64,000 nucleotides of DNA from Saccharothrix australiensis (GCF_003634935.1 NZ_RBXO01000001.1:7217501-7281500); one strand, 5' to 3'. Shown: positions 1 through 8,627, counted from the stretch's first letter. Made by a program: numbers and translations. Notes: a model not told the origin generated them from the sequence alone.

Positions 1-126
1 GGTAGCGCTTCGGAGCGTCATCGCCCATACCCTCTTCGGGCTAACGAAGCCGCGCAGCGGTGGTTACGTCGTCCCGATGAGCCGAATGGACGGATGCGGC
101 CGGAGCTCTCCCACTCCGACTGGACG

Positions 127-1326
127 TCAGGCTACTCCGTCCTGTCGAGCTGCCAAGGCCACGGCGTTGGCGACTTCGGGCGCGACCCGCGGGTCGAGCG
201 CGCTGGGCACGATGCGGTCCGCGGCCAGGTCCTCCGAGGCCACGGCGGCGATCGCGGCGGAGGCCGCCAGCTTCATGTTCTCGGTGATCCGCCGGGCGCC
301 CGCGTCCAGCGCGCCGCGGAAGATGCCGGGGAACGCGAGGACGTTGTTGATCTGGTTGGGGAAGTCGCTGCGCCCGGTCGCGACGACGGCCGCGTGCCTG
401 CCCGCGACCTCCGGGTGCACCTCCGGGTCCGGGTTGGACAGCGCGAACACGACCGAGTCGGCCGCCATGCTCGCGATCAGCTCCTCCTCCACCCGCGCGG
501 AGGACACCCCGACGAACACGTCCGCGCCGCGCAGCGCCTCGGCGAGGCCGCCGCGCAGGCCGCTCGCGTTGGTCACCTCGGCCAGCTCGACCTTCACCGG
601 GTTCAACCCGTCCCGCCCGGCGTGCACGATGCCGCGCGAGTCGACCACGGTCACCTCGCCGACGCCGGCCGCGACCAGGATCTTCGCGCACGCCACCCCG
701 GCCGCGCCCGCGCCGGAGACGACCACGCGCTGGTGCGCGATGTCCTTGCCCAGCACGGTGTTCGCACCGCGCAGGGCGGCCAGCAGCACCACGGCGGTGC
801 CGTGCTGGTCGTCGTGCATCACGGGCACGTCCAGGGCCTCGACCAGCCGCCGCTCCAGCTCGAAGCAGCGGGGCGCGGCCACGTCCTCCAGGTTCACCGC
901 GCCGAACGACGGCCGCAGGCGGACCAGGGTCTCCACGATCTCGTCGACGTCGGTGGTGTCGAGGACGAGCGGGATCGAGTCCAGGCCGCCGAAGGTCTTG
1001 AACAGCGCCGCCTTGCCCTCCATGACGGGCAGCGACGCGCGGGGGCCGATGTCGCCGAGGCCGAGCACGGCGGTCCCGTCGCTGACCACGGCCACCAAGC
1101 GGTGGGCCCAGGTGTACTTGGCGGCCAGCGCGGCGTCCTCGGCGATCGCGCGGCTCACGCGGGCGACGCCCGGCGTGTAGGCGATGGACAGCGCCCTGGG
1201 GTCGGCGAGCGAGGCCGTCGCGCCCACCTCCAGCTTGCCGCCCTCGTGGGCGCGGAAGATTTCCTCGTCGGTCAGGTCGGTGTCGGGCGTGCGGTGGTCT
1301 CGGGGGCGTTCGTTCACTGCGGTCAC
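127..1326 (-). CDS. NAD(P)-dependent malic enzyme
   Basis: Converts malate to pyruvate and CO2 with production of NAD(P)H in the cytoplasm. The 399-residue product has the bacterial short-form layout. The N-terminal malic domain carries Tyr50 in YTPGV, Lys105 in VMEGKA, acidic metal ligands Glu147-Asp148 and the DDQHGTA motif from 172. A Rossmann domain starts at GAGAAG (205-210), and a SDFPNQINN segment follows near the C terminus. The GTG start is chosen because AGGAGG lies seven bases upstream (1334-1339). The frame stays open to 1500 but that extension is Pro/Arg-rich and unlike the family. The gene stands alone, divergent from the epimerase gene. NAD versus NADP preference cannot be read from the sequence. 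Confidence 0.93.
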   Translation of the reverse strand: MTAVNERPRDHRTPDTDLTDEEIFRAHEGGKLEVGATASLADPRALSIAYTPGVARVSRAIAEDAALAAKYTWAHRLVAVVSDGTAVLGLGDIGPRASLPVMEGKAALFKTFGGLDSIPLVLDTTDVDEIVETLVRLRPSFGAVNLEDVAAPRCFELERRLVEALDVPVMHDDQHGTAVVLLAALRGANTVLGKDIAHQRVVVSGAGAAGVACAKILVAAGVGEVTVVDSRGIVHAGRDGLNPVKVELAEVTNASGLRGGLAEALRGADVFVGVSSARVEEELIASMAADSVVFALSNPDPEVHPEVAGRHAAVVATGRSDFPNQINNVLAFPGIFRGALDAGARRITENMKLAASAAIAAVASEDLAADRIVPSALDPRVAPEVANAVALAARQDGVA

Positions 1327-1613
1327 TCGGAGTCCTCCTGCGGTGCGCGAATGCGACGCACCGGGACCGGCGTTGTCACGCGGGTCGACGGGGCCTGTCG
1401 GCGGGGGCGGTCCCGCGCGGTCGGCGCGGCGGCCCTGGGGCGGCGGTGCGGGCAAGCATGACAGCGTTCGGGACGGCTGTCTGCGGCGGGGATCACACAC
1501 TTTTCCGCAGGTCAGGGCCGGTTTCGCAGAACGTACGTCCGGTTTTCTGCACTGACTGGTCAGTTTCCGCAGGCAGGATCGGTCAAGAGCAGGCGCGCTC
1601 TAGAGTGGGCGCC

Positions 1614-2207
1614 ATGCAGGCACGCGAGCTGAAAATCCCCGGCGCTTTCGAATTCACCCCTTCGGTGTTCCCGGACGACCGGGGGATGTTCGTGTCCCCG
1701 TTCCAGGAGCGGGCCTTCACCGAGGCCGTCGGGCACGGCCTGCGCCTCGGCCAGACCAACCACAGCCGGTCGCGGCGAGGGGTGGTCCGTGGCGTCCACT
1801 ACGCGGACGTGCCGCCCGGCCAGTCGAAGTACGTGCACTGCCCGCACGGGCGGCTGCTCGACGTGCTGGTCGACATCCGGGTGGGCTCGCCGACGTTCGG
1901 CTCGTGGGACGCGGTGGAGCTGTCGTCGGAGGCGTTCAACGCGGTGTACGTGCCCGAGGGCATCGGGCACGCGCTGATGGCGCTGGAGGACGGCAGCGTC
2001 ACGTCCTACCTGTGCTCCGAGGGCTACAACCCGAAGGCGGAGCGGGGCATCCACCCGCTGTCGCTGGACCTGCCGTGGCCGGCCGACGTGACGCCGCTGC
2101 TGTCGCCGAAGGACGACGCCGCGCCCACGCTGGAGGAGGCCGAGGCGGCCGGGCTCCTGCCGTCGTACGAGGACTGCACGGCCTGGTACGCGAGCCTGCG
2201 CGGCTGA
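1614..2207 (+). CDS. dTDP-4-dehydrorhamnose 3,5-epimerase-like (RmlC family)
   Basis: Cupin-fold NDP-hexose epimerase of 197 residues, close to the usual RmlC length. The conserved HSRSRRGVVRGVHY block places the catalytic-type His at 62 (RGVHY), followed by VYVPEGIGHAL around 111-121, equivalent to the LYVPEGFAHGF segment of RmlC. The start ATG has no Shine-Dalgarno but lies seven bases after TAGAGT (1601-1606), which fits a leaderless transcript. No rmlA, rmlB or rmlD lies beside it, so it may serve rhamnose for the wall linker or a secondary-metabolite sugar; a 5-epimerase role is equally possible. Confidence 0.85.
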   Translation: MQARELKIPGAFEFTPSVFPDDRGMFVSPFQERAFTEAVGHGLRLGQTNHSRSRRGVVRGVHYADVPPGQSKYVHCPHGRLLDVLVDIRVGSPTFGSWDAVELSSEAFNAVYVPEGIGHALMALEDGSVTSYLCSEGYNPKAERGIHPLSLDLPWPADVTPLLSPKDDAAPTLEEAEAAGLLPSYEDCTAWYASLRG

Positions 2208-2214
2208 CCCGCCT

Positions 2215-2266
2215 GCGGTGCCGACGCCGGGGCGGGGTGCGCGCCCCGCCCCGGCGTCGGCACCGC
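2215..2266. terminator. Bidirectional terminator between rmlC-like gene and sodX
   Basis: Perfect 23-bp inverted repeat (2215-2237 with 2244-2266) around a six-base loop, placed between two convergent genes. There is no T-run, as is usual at this GC content. Confidence 0.8.
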
Positions 2267-2275
2267 GAGCGGTCG

Positions 2276-2590
2276 TCACCGCAGGCGTCGCGGGCGCGGC
2301 CACAGCCGGAACCGGATCACGCCGACCACCTCCGCCGCGCCCAGCGTCCGGGAGTCCGTGGACGCGAACGGGTTGTCCCCCTCCACGTGCCACCCGCCGC
2401 CCACCGGCCGGACGGCGCGCTTCACCGACAGCTGACCCGGCCGCGCGGACCACCGGACCAGCACGAGGTCGTCCACCCGGACCGCCCGCGACCGCTCGAC
2501 GGTCACCAGGTCCCCCGTCCGCAGCGTCGGGAACATCGACGGCCCGACCACCCGAACCAGCGGCAACGGCTCGCGCCCGGAGCGTGCCAA
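2276..2590 (-). CDS. sodX: Nickel-type superoxide dismutase maturation protease (S26)
   Basis: S24/S26-fold signal-peptidase-like serine protease of 104 residues, predicted to cut the leader off SodN so that its N-terminal His can bind nickel. The Ser/Lys dyad is visible: Ser18 in VVGPSMFPTL and Lys57 in LSVKRAV, followed by VEGDNP, a family signature. No membrane anchor is present, unlike LepB. The TTG start is fixed by an ideal GGAGGTGATC six bases upstream. It is divergent from sodN, with a 78-bp shared promoter region, rather than downstream of it as in Streptomyces; the pairing itself supports the assignment. Confidence 0.92.
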   Translation of the reverse strand: MARSGREPLPLVRVVGPSMFPTLRTGDLVTVERSRAVRVDDLVLVRWSARPGQLSVKRAVRPVGGGWHVEGDNPFASTDSRTLGAAEVVGVIRFRLWPRPRRLR

Positions 2591-2668
2591 CGATCACCTC
2601 CACCTGCCCGCGCCGAGCCCTCGGAGTAGGGTTCGGCACGTCGGAGCATCCACTGTCAGGGAGGAACG

Positions 2669-3082
2669 ATGCGACTTCTGTCGCGCATTCTCCGCCGCCC
2701 GCTCCTGGAGGCCACCGCGCACTGCGACCTCCCGTGCGGTGTCTACGATCCGGCGCAGGCCCGGATCGAGGCGGAGTCGATCAAGGCGGTCCAGGAGAAG
2801 TACCAGGCCAACGAGGACCCCGAGTTCCGCGCGCGCGCCATCCTCATCAAGGAGCAGCGCAGCGAACTGGTCAAGCACCACCTGTGGGTGCTGTGGACCG
2901 ACTACTTCAAGCCGCCGCACTTCGAGAAGTACCCCGAGCTGCACGACCTGTTCAACCGCGCCACGAAGGCGGCCGGCGCGTCCGGCACCAAGGGTTCGAT
3001 GGACCCGGCGAAGGGGCAGGAGCTGCTCGACCTGATCGCCCAGATCGACAAGATCTTCTGGGAGACCAAGGCCGCGGCCTGA
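2669..3082 (+). CDS. sodN: Nickel superoxide dismutase
   Basis: Dismutates superoxide to O2 and H2O2 in the cytoplasm with a nickel centre; the family works as a hexamer. The 137-residue precursor has a 17-residue Arg-rich leader ending in ATA, then the nickel hook HCDLPCGVYDP. His18, Cys19 and Cys23 would become residues 1, 2 and 6 of the mature protein after SodX cleavage. The rest is the four-helix bundle with the typical KHHLWVLWTDYFKP segment. The ATG is preceded by GGGAGGA. TAGGGT near 2630 is a plausible -10. In streptomycetes the gene is controlled by the nickel repressor Nur; I could not identify a Nur box here. Confidence 0.97.
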   Translation: MRLLSRILRRPLLEATAHCDLPCGVYDPAQARIEAESIKAVQEKYQANEDPEFRARAILIKEQRSELVKHHLWVLWTDYFKPPHFEKYPELHDLFNRATKAAGASGTKGSMDPAKGQELLDLIAQIDKIFWETKAAA

Positions 3083-3097
3083 TCACCTGCGGAAACG

Positions 3098-3137
3098 CGG
3101 CGCTGACCGGCGGACCCCGTCCGCCCGGTCAGCGCCG
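3098..3137 (+). terminator. sodN terminator
   Basis: Sixteen-bp stem with one bulged base (about 3098-3113 with 3121-3137) beginning 15 bases after the sodN stop. Confidence 0.8.
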
Positions 3138-3421
3138 TTCCCCGTTGCGCGCCCCATACCGTCCACAGTGGACGCCGAGTCCGCCCGCATCGGTGCGGGT
3201 GCGTGAACGCTCCGGACGTCGTACGAGGCAACGCCTTCGGTCCGTTTCGACCAGTCCGTCGCACTCCCGATGGCGGCATGGCGTTGGGCCGTTCGGCGCT
3301 CACGCCGCCGGGTCCGGGCTCGCCGCGCACCGGCAGGCCACGCGCCGCACCCGGCACCCCGCACACCGGGGAACCGCAGTCGGTGTGATCTTCCGCAACG
3401 GCGCGCCGGCGCACCCGACAC
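3138..3421. other. Intergenic, no recognised feature
   Basis: About 280 bases between the sodN terminator and the next promoter. I see no coding frame with family resemblance and no strong hairpin. Confidence 0.5.
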
Positions 3422-3434
3422 TAGGATCGTCGGC

Positions 3435-4037
3435 GTGACCTCTCACGTTTACCTGCTCCGCCACGGTCAGACCGAGTGGTCCGAGAGTGGCCGCCACACG
3501 GGGCGTTCGGACATCCCCCTCACGGACGAGGGCGTCCAGCAGGCGCGTCGCGCCGGTGCCGTGCTCGCCCGCCTGCGGGGCACCGACCGCCCGGCCGCGC
3601 TGGTGCTGAGCAGCCCCCGCGAACGGGCCTGGCGGACCGCCGAGTTGGCCGGCCTGGAGGCCGAGCGGACCGAGGAGCTGGCCGAGTGGCACTACGGCGA
3701 CTACGAGGGCCTGACCACGCCGCAGATCCGGGAGACCGTGGCCGGCTGGACGGTGTGGACGCACCCCGTGCCCGGTGGCGAGACGCACGACGAGGTCGCC
3801 GCCCGTGCCGCCGCGGTGGTGGAGCGGGCCCGGCGGGCGCTGGTCGGCGGTGACGTCGTGCTGGTCGGGCACGGCCACTTCAGCCGCGTGCTGATCGCCG
3901 CCTGGCTGGGCCTGCCGCCCAAGGACGGCGTCCACTTCGGACTCGACCCGGCGGGGCTCGCCGTGCTCGGCGACGAGCGGGGCGACCCGCAGGTCCGCCG
4001 GCTGAACGTCCCGGCCTGGGAGGTCGACGTTGTCTGA
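3435..4037 (+). CDS. Histidine phosphatase (phosphoglycerate mutase-like)
   Basis: Cytoplasmic histidine-phosphatase superfamily protein of 200 residues. The N terminus carries YLLRHGQTEW with phospho-acceptor His10; the downstream ELAEWHYGDYEG and VLVGHGHFSRV segments supply the acid/base Glu and second His. Length and motifs fit the CobC/PhoE-type phosphatases rather than glycolytic mutase; the substrate is unknown. GTG lies seven bases after TAGGAT (3422-3427) with no Shine-Dalgarno, so a leaderless start is likely and the longer frame upstream is rejected. The stop overlaps the following acetyltransferase by eight bases, indicating translational coupling. Confidence 0.9.
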   Translation: MTSHVYLLRHGQTEWSESGRHTGRSDIPLTDEGVQQARRAGAVLARLRGTDRPAALVLSSPRERAWRTAELAGLEAERTEELAEWHYGDYEGLTTPQIRETVAGWTVWTHPVPGGETHDEVAARAAAVVERARRALVGGDVVLVGHGHFSRVLIAAWLGLPPKDGVHFGLDPAGLAVLGDERGDPQVRRLNVPAWEVDVV

Positions 4038-4518
4038 CCCGCGCGTCCGCCGGGTCCGCGAGGAGGACGTGCCCGCCGTCGTCGAACTGGTGCGGGAGCT
4101 CGCCGAGTACGAGCGCGCCCGCGACGAGTGCCACCTGACCGCCGACCAGCTCCGCGACGCGCTGTTCCGGCCGGAGCCCGCCCTGTTCGGCCACGTGGCC
4201 GAAGTGGACGGCCGGGTCGTGGGCATGGCGTTGTGGTTCCTGAACTTCTCCACCTGGCGCGGCACGCACGGCGTCTACCTCGAAGACCTGTACGTGCAAC
4301 CGGGTCGGCGCGGCGACGGGCTGGGCAAGGCGCTCCTCCGGGCCCTCGCGCGGGAGTGCGTCGAACGCGGCTACGCGCGCCTGGAGTGGTCGGTCCTGGA
4401 CTGGAACTCCCCCGCCATCGGCTTCTACCGGTCGCTGGGCGCGGTGCCGATGGACGAGTGGACGGTCTTCCGCCTCACCGACGAGGCCCTGGGCTTGCTC
4501 GCCGATGTGGCTGGTTGA
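4030..4518 (+). CDS. GNAT N-acetyltransferase (diamine acetyltransferase-like)
   Basis: Acetyl-CoA-dependent N-acetyltransferase of 162 residues. The GNAT core is clear: the FGHVAEVDGRVVGMALW strand pair, the YLEDLYVQPGRRGDGLGKALL acetyl-CoA loop (motif A, R/Q-x-x-G-x-G/A) and the SPAIGFYRSLGA motif B. FNFSTWRGTHGVYLEDL resembles spermidine/spermine acetyltransferases, but the substrate is inferred only. The TTG start overlaps the end of the phosphatase gene and has GGGAGG six bases upstream, so it is preferred. Confidence 0.9.
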   Translation: MSDPRVRRVREEDVPAVVELVRELAEYERARDECHLTADQLRDALFRPEPALFGHVAEVDGRVVGMALWFLNFSTWRGTHGVYLEDLYVQPGRRGDGLGKALLRALARECVERGYARLEWSVLDWNSPAIGFYRSLGAVPMDEWTVFRLTDEALGLLADVAG

Positions 4519-4658
4519 TCTCGAAAGGCTCACGAAACGGCGAAGATCACCCGCAAGCGTGGTGGTTCTTGACACGCTCACGCGCCGTGACCGGCCTCGG
4601 GACCCCCGATGCGGGCGATGAGCGCCCCGCCCCCGACGCCGGTCGGAAGGAAGTTCTC

Positions 4659-5024
4659 GTGAACCAGAGCGACGCCGCGTTCGGGGTCGTCCCGTTGGTC
4701 ATCAGCCTCGCGATCGCGGTGCTGATGATCGCGGCGATGTGGAAGGTCTTCTCGAAGGCCGGGCGGCCCGGTTGGGCGGCCATCATCCCGATCTACAACC
4801 TCTACGTCCTGCTCAAGGTCGCCGGCCGTCCGGGCTGGTGGCTGATCCTGTTCATCATCCCGCTGGTCAACATCGTCATGTCGATCATCATCTCGCTGGA
4901 CGTCGCGAAGTCGTTCGGCAAGGGCGGCGCGTTCGGCTTCTTCGGCCTGTGGCTGTTCGGCTTCATCGGCTACCCGGTCCTGGGCTTCGGCAGCGCCCGC
5001 TACCAGGGCCCGGCGGCGGCCTGA
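4659..5024 (+). CDS. Small integral membrane protein (DUF5684-like)
   Basis: Protein of 121 residues with three to four membrane segments (about 9-28, 38-55, 60-80, 92-110). The repeated AGRPGWAAIIPIYN and AGRPGWWLILFIIP blocks are typical of the DUF5684 family, whose function is unknown. The GTG start follows GGAAGGAAG; the upstream open frame is antisense-like and out of family. It lies alone after the GNAT gene. Confidence 0.85.
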   Translation: MNQSDAAFGVVPLVISLAIAVLMIAAMWKVFSKAGRPGWAAIIPIYNLYVLLKVAGRPGWWLILFIIPLVNIVMSIIISLDVAKSFGKGGAFGFFGLWLFGFIGYPVLGFGSARYQGPAAA

Positions 5025-5030
5025 GGCACC

Positions 5031-5070
5031 GCGCCGGGCCTACCGCACCCCCGAGCGGGAGGCCCGGCGC
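5031..5070. terminator. Convergent-gene terminator
   Basis: Ten-bp GCGCCGGGCC/GGCCCGGCGC stem with a loop that itself contains a short C5/G3 pairing, between two convergent genes. Confidence 0.6.
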
Positions 5071-5128
5071 GCGGGACGTGGCCGCGCCGACCGGCGCCGG
5101 CGCACGGCGTCGACCGGGCCGGTCGGGC

Positions 5129-5938
5129 TCAGCGCTTGACGCCCACCGCGACGTAGCTGACGCTCTCCGCGCCGGTCTCCGCCGGGCTCTCGCCGCGCCA
5201 CCGGCCGGTCAGGACGAGCCCCGGGGCCAGCAGGTCGAAACCCTCCAGCAGCGCCTCGATCGCCGAGCGCGGCCGGGCCACGATCGGCGTCAGGGTCTCG
5301 GCCGCCACGTCGACCAGCTTGGCCACCATCTCCGGCTGCACGTCGCCGGTCAGGTGGCTCATCACCAGGTGGCTGCCGGGGGCCATGACGGCGCGGTAGC
5401 CCGCGACCACGTCGGCGGGCCGGTCCTCGTCCAGCACGTACGGCAGGACCGACACGAACAGGACGCACACCGGCTCGGAGAGGTCGAGCAGCGCCCGCGC
5501 CTCGGGCGCGGCCAGCACGGCGGCCGGGTCGCGGACGTCGGCGCCCACCATCGCCGCGGTGGCGTTGCCGCGCAGCATCGTCCGGCCGTGGGCGACGGTC
5601 GCGGGCTCGTTGTCCACGTACACCACGCGGCACGTCGGGTCGGCCTGCTGGGCGACTTCGTGCACGTTGCCCGCGGTCGGGATGCCGGAACCGAGGTCGA
5701 GGAACTGGCGGATGCCGTTCGCGACGCACACCCGCACCGCGCGGCGCAGGAACGACCGGGTGTGCTGCACGATCGCGGCGGTGGGCACCACCTTCATGGT
5801 CTGCTCCGCGAACTCGCGGTCGACCGCGAAGTTGTGCGCGCCACCGAGGTAGTAGTCGTAGAGACGGGCCACGTTGGGACGCTCGGCGTCACCACTGGAC
5901 GCCACCCATCTCGGGGGGATCTGCACCGCACACCTCAC
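5129..5938 (-). CDS. SAM-dependent methyltransferase (DUF574/Methyltransf_19)
   Basis: Class I Rossmann-type methyltransferase of about 269 residues, a family strongly expanded in actinomycetes. The N terminus has the family hallmark PNVARLYDYYLGGAHNF, followed by the SAM-binding loop FLDLGSGIPT (about 79-88) and VVYVDNEP. The substrate is unknown. The GTG at 5938 is taken as start, but no clear ribosome site precedes it, so an internal start a few codons on is possible. It is convergent with the preceding membrane-protein gene. Confidence 0.85.
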   Translation of the reverse strand: MRCAVQIPPRWVASSGDAERPNVARLYDYYLGGAHNFAVDREFAEQTMKVVPTAAIVQHTRSFLRRAVRVCVANGIRQFLDLGSGIPTAGNVHEVAQQADPTCRVVYVDNEPATVAHGRTMLRGNATAAMVGADVRDPAAVLAAPEARALLDLSEPVCVLFVSVLPYVLDEDRPADVVAGYRAVMAPGSHLVMSHLTGDVQPEMVAKLVDVAAETLTPIVARPRSAIEALLEGFDLLAPGLVLTGRWRGESPAETGAESVSYVAVGVKR

Positions 5939-6602
5939 CCTGACTACGTCCCGGAGCGGCGCGAACGCCTGCCGAACGGTAACTGGCTACTCCGTTCGTG
6001 TCCATCCGCCAAATGTGACCACGCAGGGTGATTGTGACTGGTGAACCGGCGGAAATCCAAACGCCGTGGCGGCGGTCCGCGCCAGGTGGTGCCCGGCCGA
6101 GGGGGCGGTGCAGGGAGGCCGACCCCCTCGGCCGGGGAGCGTGCCGCCGGACGTCCGCGCGGGGACGGTCCGACGTCCGCCCGGGGAGCGTCAGGCGCCC
6201 GCGCGGGCGCCGGCCCGACGGCGGTGGCGGCTGACGGTGGCGTGTTCGGACGCCGCGGACCGGGCGCGGGGCGGAGCCGCCGGCACGGACGCCGCGCGGA
6301 CCGGGCGCGCCGACGGGGTCGTCCCGCGGATCGGAGCCGCCGGCACCGGCACCCGAGCCGGTACCGGCACCCGAGCCGACGCGGGCGCCGGGGACGACGG
6401 CGCGATCACCGCGCCGGTCGGAGCCGTCGACCCGGTCACGTCGCGGGTCGATCGCCCGATGCGGGTCGCTCGCATGGTCTCGTCACCTCGAACACGGCGG
6501 GGAGTGGTGGGATCACCGCCCACAGCGTCACTCGTCGGGGCGAAGAGCAACACCCTCCGTTGGTCGGCGGGCGACCAGCCGGAGGACGGCGTCCGAATGG
6601 CC
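5939..6602. other. Weakly coding or non-coding GC-rich stretch
   Basis: Over 600 bases without a recognisable family. The plus-strand frame is an Arg/Gly-rich shadow. The only candidate is the minus-strand frame at 6191-6475 listed separately. A short direct repeat of GGYACCGGCACCCGAGCCG type sits near 6340-6380. Confidence 0.4.
6191..6475 (-). CDS. Hypothetical Ala/Pro/Arg-rich protein
   Basis: Unrecognised 94-residue frame starting MRATRIGRSTRDV. It is supported only by an ATG eight bases after GAGGTGA and by third codon positions that are mostly G or C. The middle contains a low-complexity duplication (ARVPVP ARVPVP). No domain, signal peptide or membrane segment is evident. It could be spurious. 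Confidence 0.3.
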   Translation of the reverse strand: MRATRIGRSTRDVTGSTAPTGAVIAPSSPAPASARVPVPARVPVPAAPIRGTTPSARPVRAASVPAAPPRARSAASEHATVSRHRRRAGARAGA

Positions 6603-6998
6603 CTATTCGTCGGCTTCGTCCACTCCCAGCGCCCAGCGGCGCACCGGGTTGGTGAACAGCAGCACGATCACCGCGACGACGTACAGGCCGAGCAGCGCGC
6701 CGTAGAGCTGCCGCCCGGACGGCCCGTACGCGTACCAGGCCACGCCCAGCAGGAGCAGCTGCACGACGATCGACGGCGTGCGCGCCCAGTGCTTCCCGAG
6801 CACCAGGCCGACACCGGACGCCAGCACCCCGCCGCTCACCACGGCGAAGTAGGCCGCCTCGCCGAGCACGGCGGTCGCCTCCTCCGCGGAGAACGCCCGG
6901 ACCACCAGCGCCACCGCGAAGACCAGCGCGGCGAGTCCCTGGAGCGCGGTGAGCACGCCGGCGACGCGGACCGCGCGGGGTGCCTTCTCCTGTGTCAC
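6603..6998 (-). CDS. Four-helix integral membrane protein
   Basis: Hypothetical 131-residue membrane protein with four hydrophobic segments (about 13-33, 45-65, 72-90, 98-118) and an acidic C-terminal tail (VDEADE). The GTG at 6998 is preferred because GAGGAAAGG precedes it. A GTG eleven codons earlier (7031) is possible, but it lies almost directly after TACGAT, too close for a transcript start to include it. Function unknown. Confidence 0.8.
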   Translation of the reverse strand: MTQEKAPRAVRVAGVLTALQGLAALVFAVALVVRAFSAEEATAVLGEAAYFAVVSGGVLASGVGLVLGKHWARTPSIVVQLLLLGVAWYAYGPSGRQLYGALLGLYVVAVIVLLFTNPVRRWALGVDEADE

Positions 6999-7251
6999 GC
7001 TGCGCCTTTCCTCACGGTGAGTACTCGTCACGCATCGTATGCCACCCGGTTGGCGAGTCCCGTTCCGCGGTGCGAGGGGCGAGGATCGGGGTGTTCCTCC
7101 GGCGAGCCGGCGGTCGGGTCGGGGTGCACTTGTCGTGGGACACCGCAGCGGTACGCGGAAAGGAGACCTGGACCACTCCAGTGCGTGCTGAACCCGCCGG
7201 GTGGGTGACGCGCAACCTGTCGAAGGTCACGCCCTGTCCTACCCTGGCGGG

Positions 7252-8196
7252 GTGCGCGCACTTCTGGTGGTCAACCCGCAGGCGACGGCGACCACGCCTG
7301 CCGGCCGGGACGTGCTCGCGCACGCGCTGGCCAGTGACGTGAAGCTCGACATCGTCGAGACGACCTACCGCGGGCACGCGGCGGACGCCGCCGCGCAGGC
7401 CGTGCTGGACGCGTACGACCTGGTCGTCGCGCACGGCGGGGACGGCACCGTGAACGAGGTCGTCAACGGCGTGCTGCGCGGGGGCGCCGGACCGGGCGTG
7501 CCGATGCTCGGCGTGGTGCCCGGCGGGTCCGCGAACGTGTTCGCCGGCGCGCTCGGGCTGCCCCGCGACCCGGTGGAGGCCACCTACCGGCTGCTCCAGG
7601 CGATCGAGCACGGCACCAGCAGGCAGGTCGGGCTGGGGCGCGTCGCCTCGGCCGGTCCGGGCGCGGGCCACGACCGGTGGTTCACGTTCAACGCGGGTGT
7701 CGGGTGGGACGCCGACGTGGTCGCCGGTGTCGAGGCGCAGCGGGCGAAGGGCCGGGAGGCGTCGCCCTCGCTGTACGTGCGGACCGCGCTCGCCGGCTAC
7801 CTCTCGCAGCGGCGCAGGCCGGCGCGGCTGACCGTGCGCATCCCGGACGAGGAGCCGTTCGAGGACGTCCGGCTCGCGTTCGTGTCGAACACCGACCCGT
7901 GGACGTACCTGAAGGACAAGGCGATCCGGCTCAACCCGAGCACGTCGTTCGACGGCGGTTTGGGCGTGTTCGCGCTGCGCGCCCTGGGGCTGCCGACGGT
8001 GACCCGGTACGTGGCGCATCTTCTGGCGACGGATGGGAACCCCAAGGGCGCGAACCTGCTCCGGCGGGACGACGTGGAGTTCGTCCGGGTGACGAGCCCG
8101 GAGCCGGTCAACCTCCAGGTCGACGGAGACCTGCTGGGGCAGTGCACCGAGGTGGAGTTCACGTCGGTGCCCCGCGCGCTGACGGTCGCGGTGTGA
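7252..8196 (+). CDS. Diacylglycerol/sphingosine kinase-like lipid kinase
   Basis: Lipid kinase of the DAGK catalytic family (314 residues). The N terminus LLVVNPQATATT and VVAHGGDGTVNEVVNG form the NPxxG/GGDGT nucleotide site; GVVPGGSANVFAGALGLP is the second conserved loop. The C terminus (QVDGDLLG) is the beta-sandwich lobe with the usual D-G-E/D motif. It probably phosphorylates a membrane lipid from the cytoplasmic side. M. tuberculosis also has such a gene beside whiB1. GTG lies six bases after TACCCT (7240-7245): a leaderless start. Confidence 0.9.
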   Translation: MRALLVVNPQATATTPAGRDVLAHALASDVKLDIVETTYRGHAADAAAQAVLDAYDLVVAHGGDGTVNEVVNGVLRGGAGPGVPMLGVVPGGSANVFAGALGLPRDPVEATYRLLQAIEHGTSRQVGLGRVASAGPGAGHDRWFTFNAGVGWDADVVAGVEAQRAKGREASPSLYVRTALAGYLSQRRRPARLTVRIPDEEPFEDVRLAFVSNTDPWTYLKDKAIRLNPSTSFDGGLGVFALRALGLPTVTRYVAHLLATDGNPKGANLLRRDDVEFVRVTSPEPVNLQVDGDLLGQCTEVEFTSVPRALTVAV

Positions 8197-8212
8197 CCGA
8201 GGGGCGCGCGGG

Positions 8213-8594
8213 TCATCCGCGTGAAGAGGCAACAGGGTGTGCGACGGGCCCGGTGTGAAGAGGTAATGGGCCCGCCGTGGCGTATACGAACGGTAATGCG
8301 TGTGAACCGGCAATGCGTGTGATGTCGCACCGGGTGTGATGTCGCACCGGGCGGGAGTGGCGTCCGGCACGAAGGGGGTCGGGCGCGGCGCGCCATCGCG
8401 TATGACTGACGGCGAAAGGCGCCGGGAGCAGGGGCCGGGCGGTCGCGGGAGGGCCGGCCGGGACGGGAACGGCCACTTGGCGGTGGGTGCCCGCCGGGCG
8501 GTCGGAGGTGACCGGTGCGTGACCGGGGCGCTACCCAACCGCGATGGTGCATCACCCGAGAGTGAGATCAAACGCGAGGTCAGTCGATCTTTCG
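8213..8594. other. Repeat-bearing intergenic region upstream of whiB1
   Basis: Contains related direct repeats: two AATGCGTGTGA units 19 bases apart (about 8294 and 8313), two adjacent identical 17-bp copies listed separately, and two GTGAAGAGG units. No coding frame resembles a protein family. Confidence 0.5.
8317..8350. repeat. Two adjacent 17-bp direct repeats
   Basis: GTGTGATGTCGCACCGG occurs twice without a gap (8317-8333, 8334-8350). Each contains a GTG...CAC dyad. Role unknown. Confidence 0.85.
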
Positions 8595-8626
8595 GGTGAG
8601 TTCACTCACCGGGTTAGTGCTAACCC
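8595..8626. promoter_or_regulatory. Two abutting 16-bp palindromes upstream of the whiB1 -35 box
   Basis: GGTGAGTTCACTCACC (8595-8610) is a perfect palindrome that contains GTGA-N6-TCAC, the core of CRP-family sites. GGGTTAGTGCTAACCC (8611-8626) is a second perfect palindrome of unknown specificity. They end one base before the TTGACA hexamer, so a bound activator or repressor would touch RNA polymerase. In M. tuberculosis whiB1 is controlled by the CRP homologue Rv3676, which makes the first site credible. Confidence 0.65.
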
Positions 8627-8627
8627 C

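Noticed and set aside
1326..1500. N-terminal extension of malic enzyme
   Set aside because: Pro/Arg-rich, outside the family profile, and a strong AGGAGG site favours the inner GTG.
8336..8599. Small plus-strand frame upstream of whiB1
   Set aside because: No ribosome site, Arg/Gly-rich, and it ends inside the operator palindromes.
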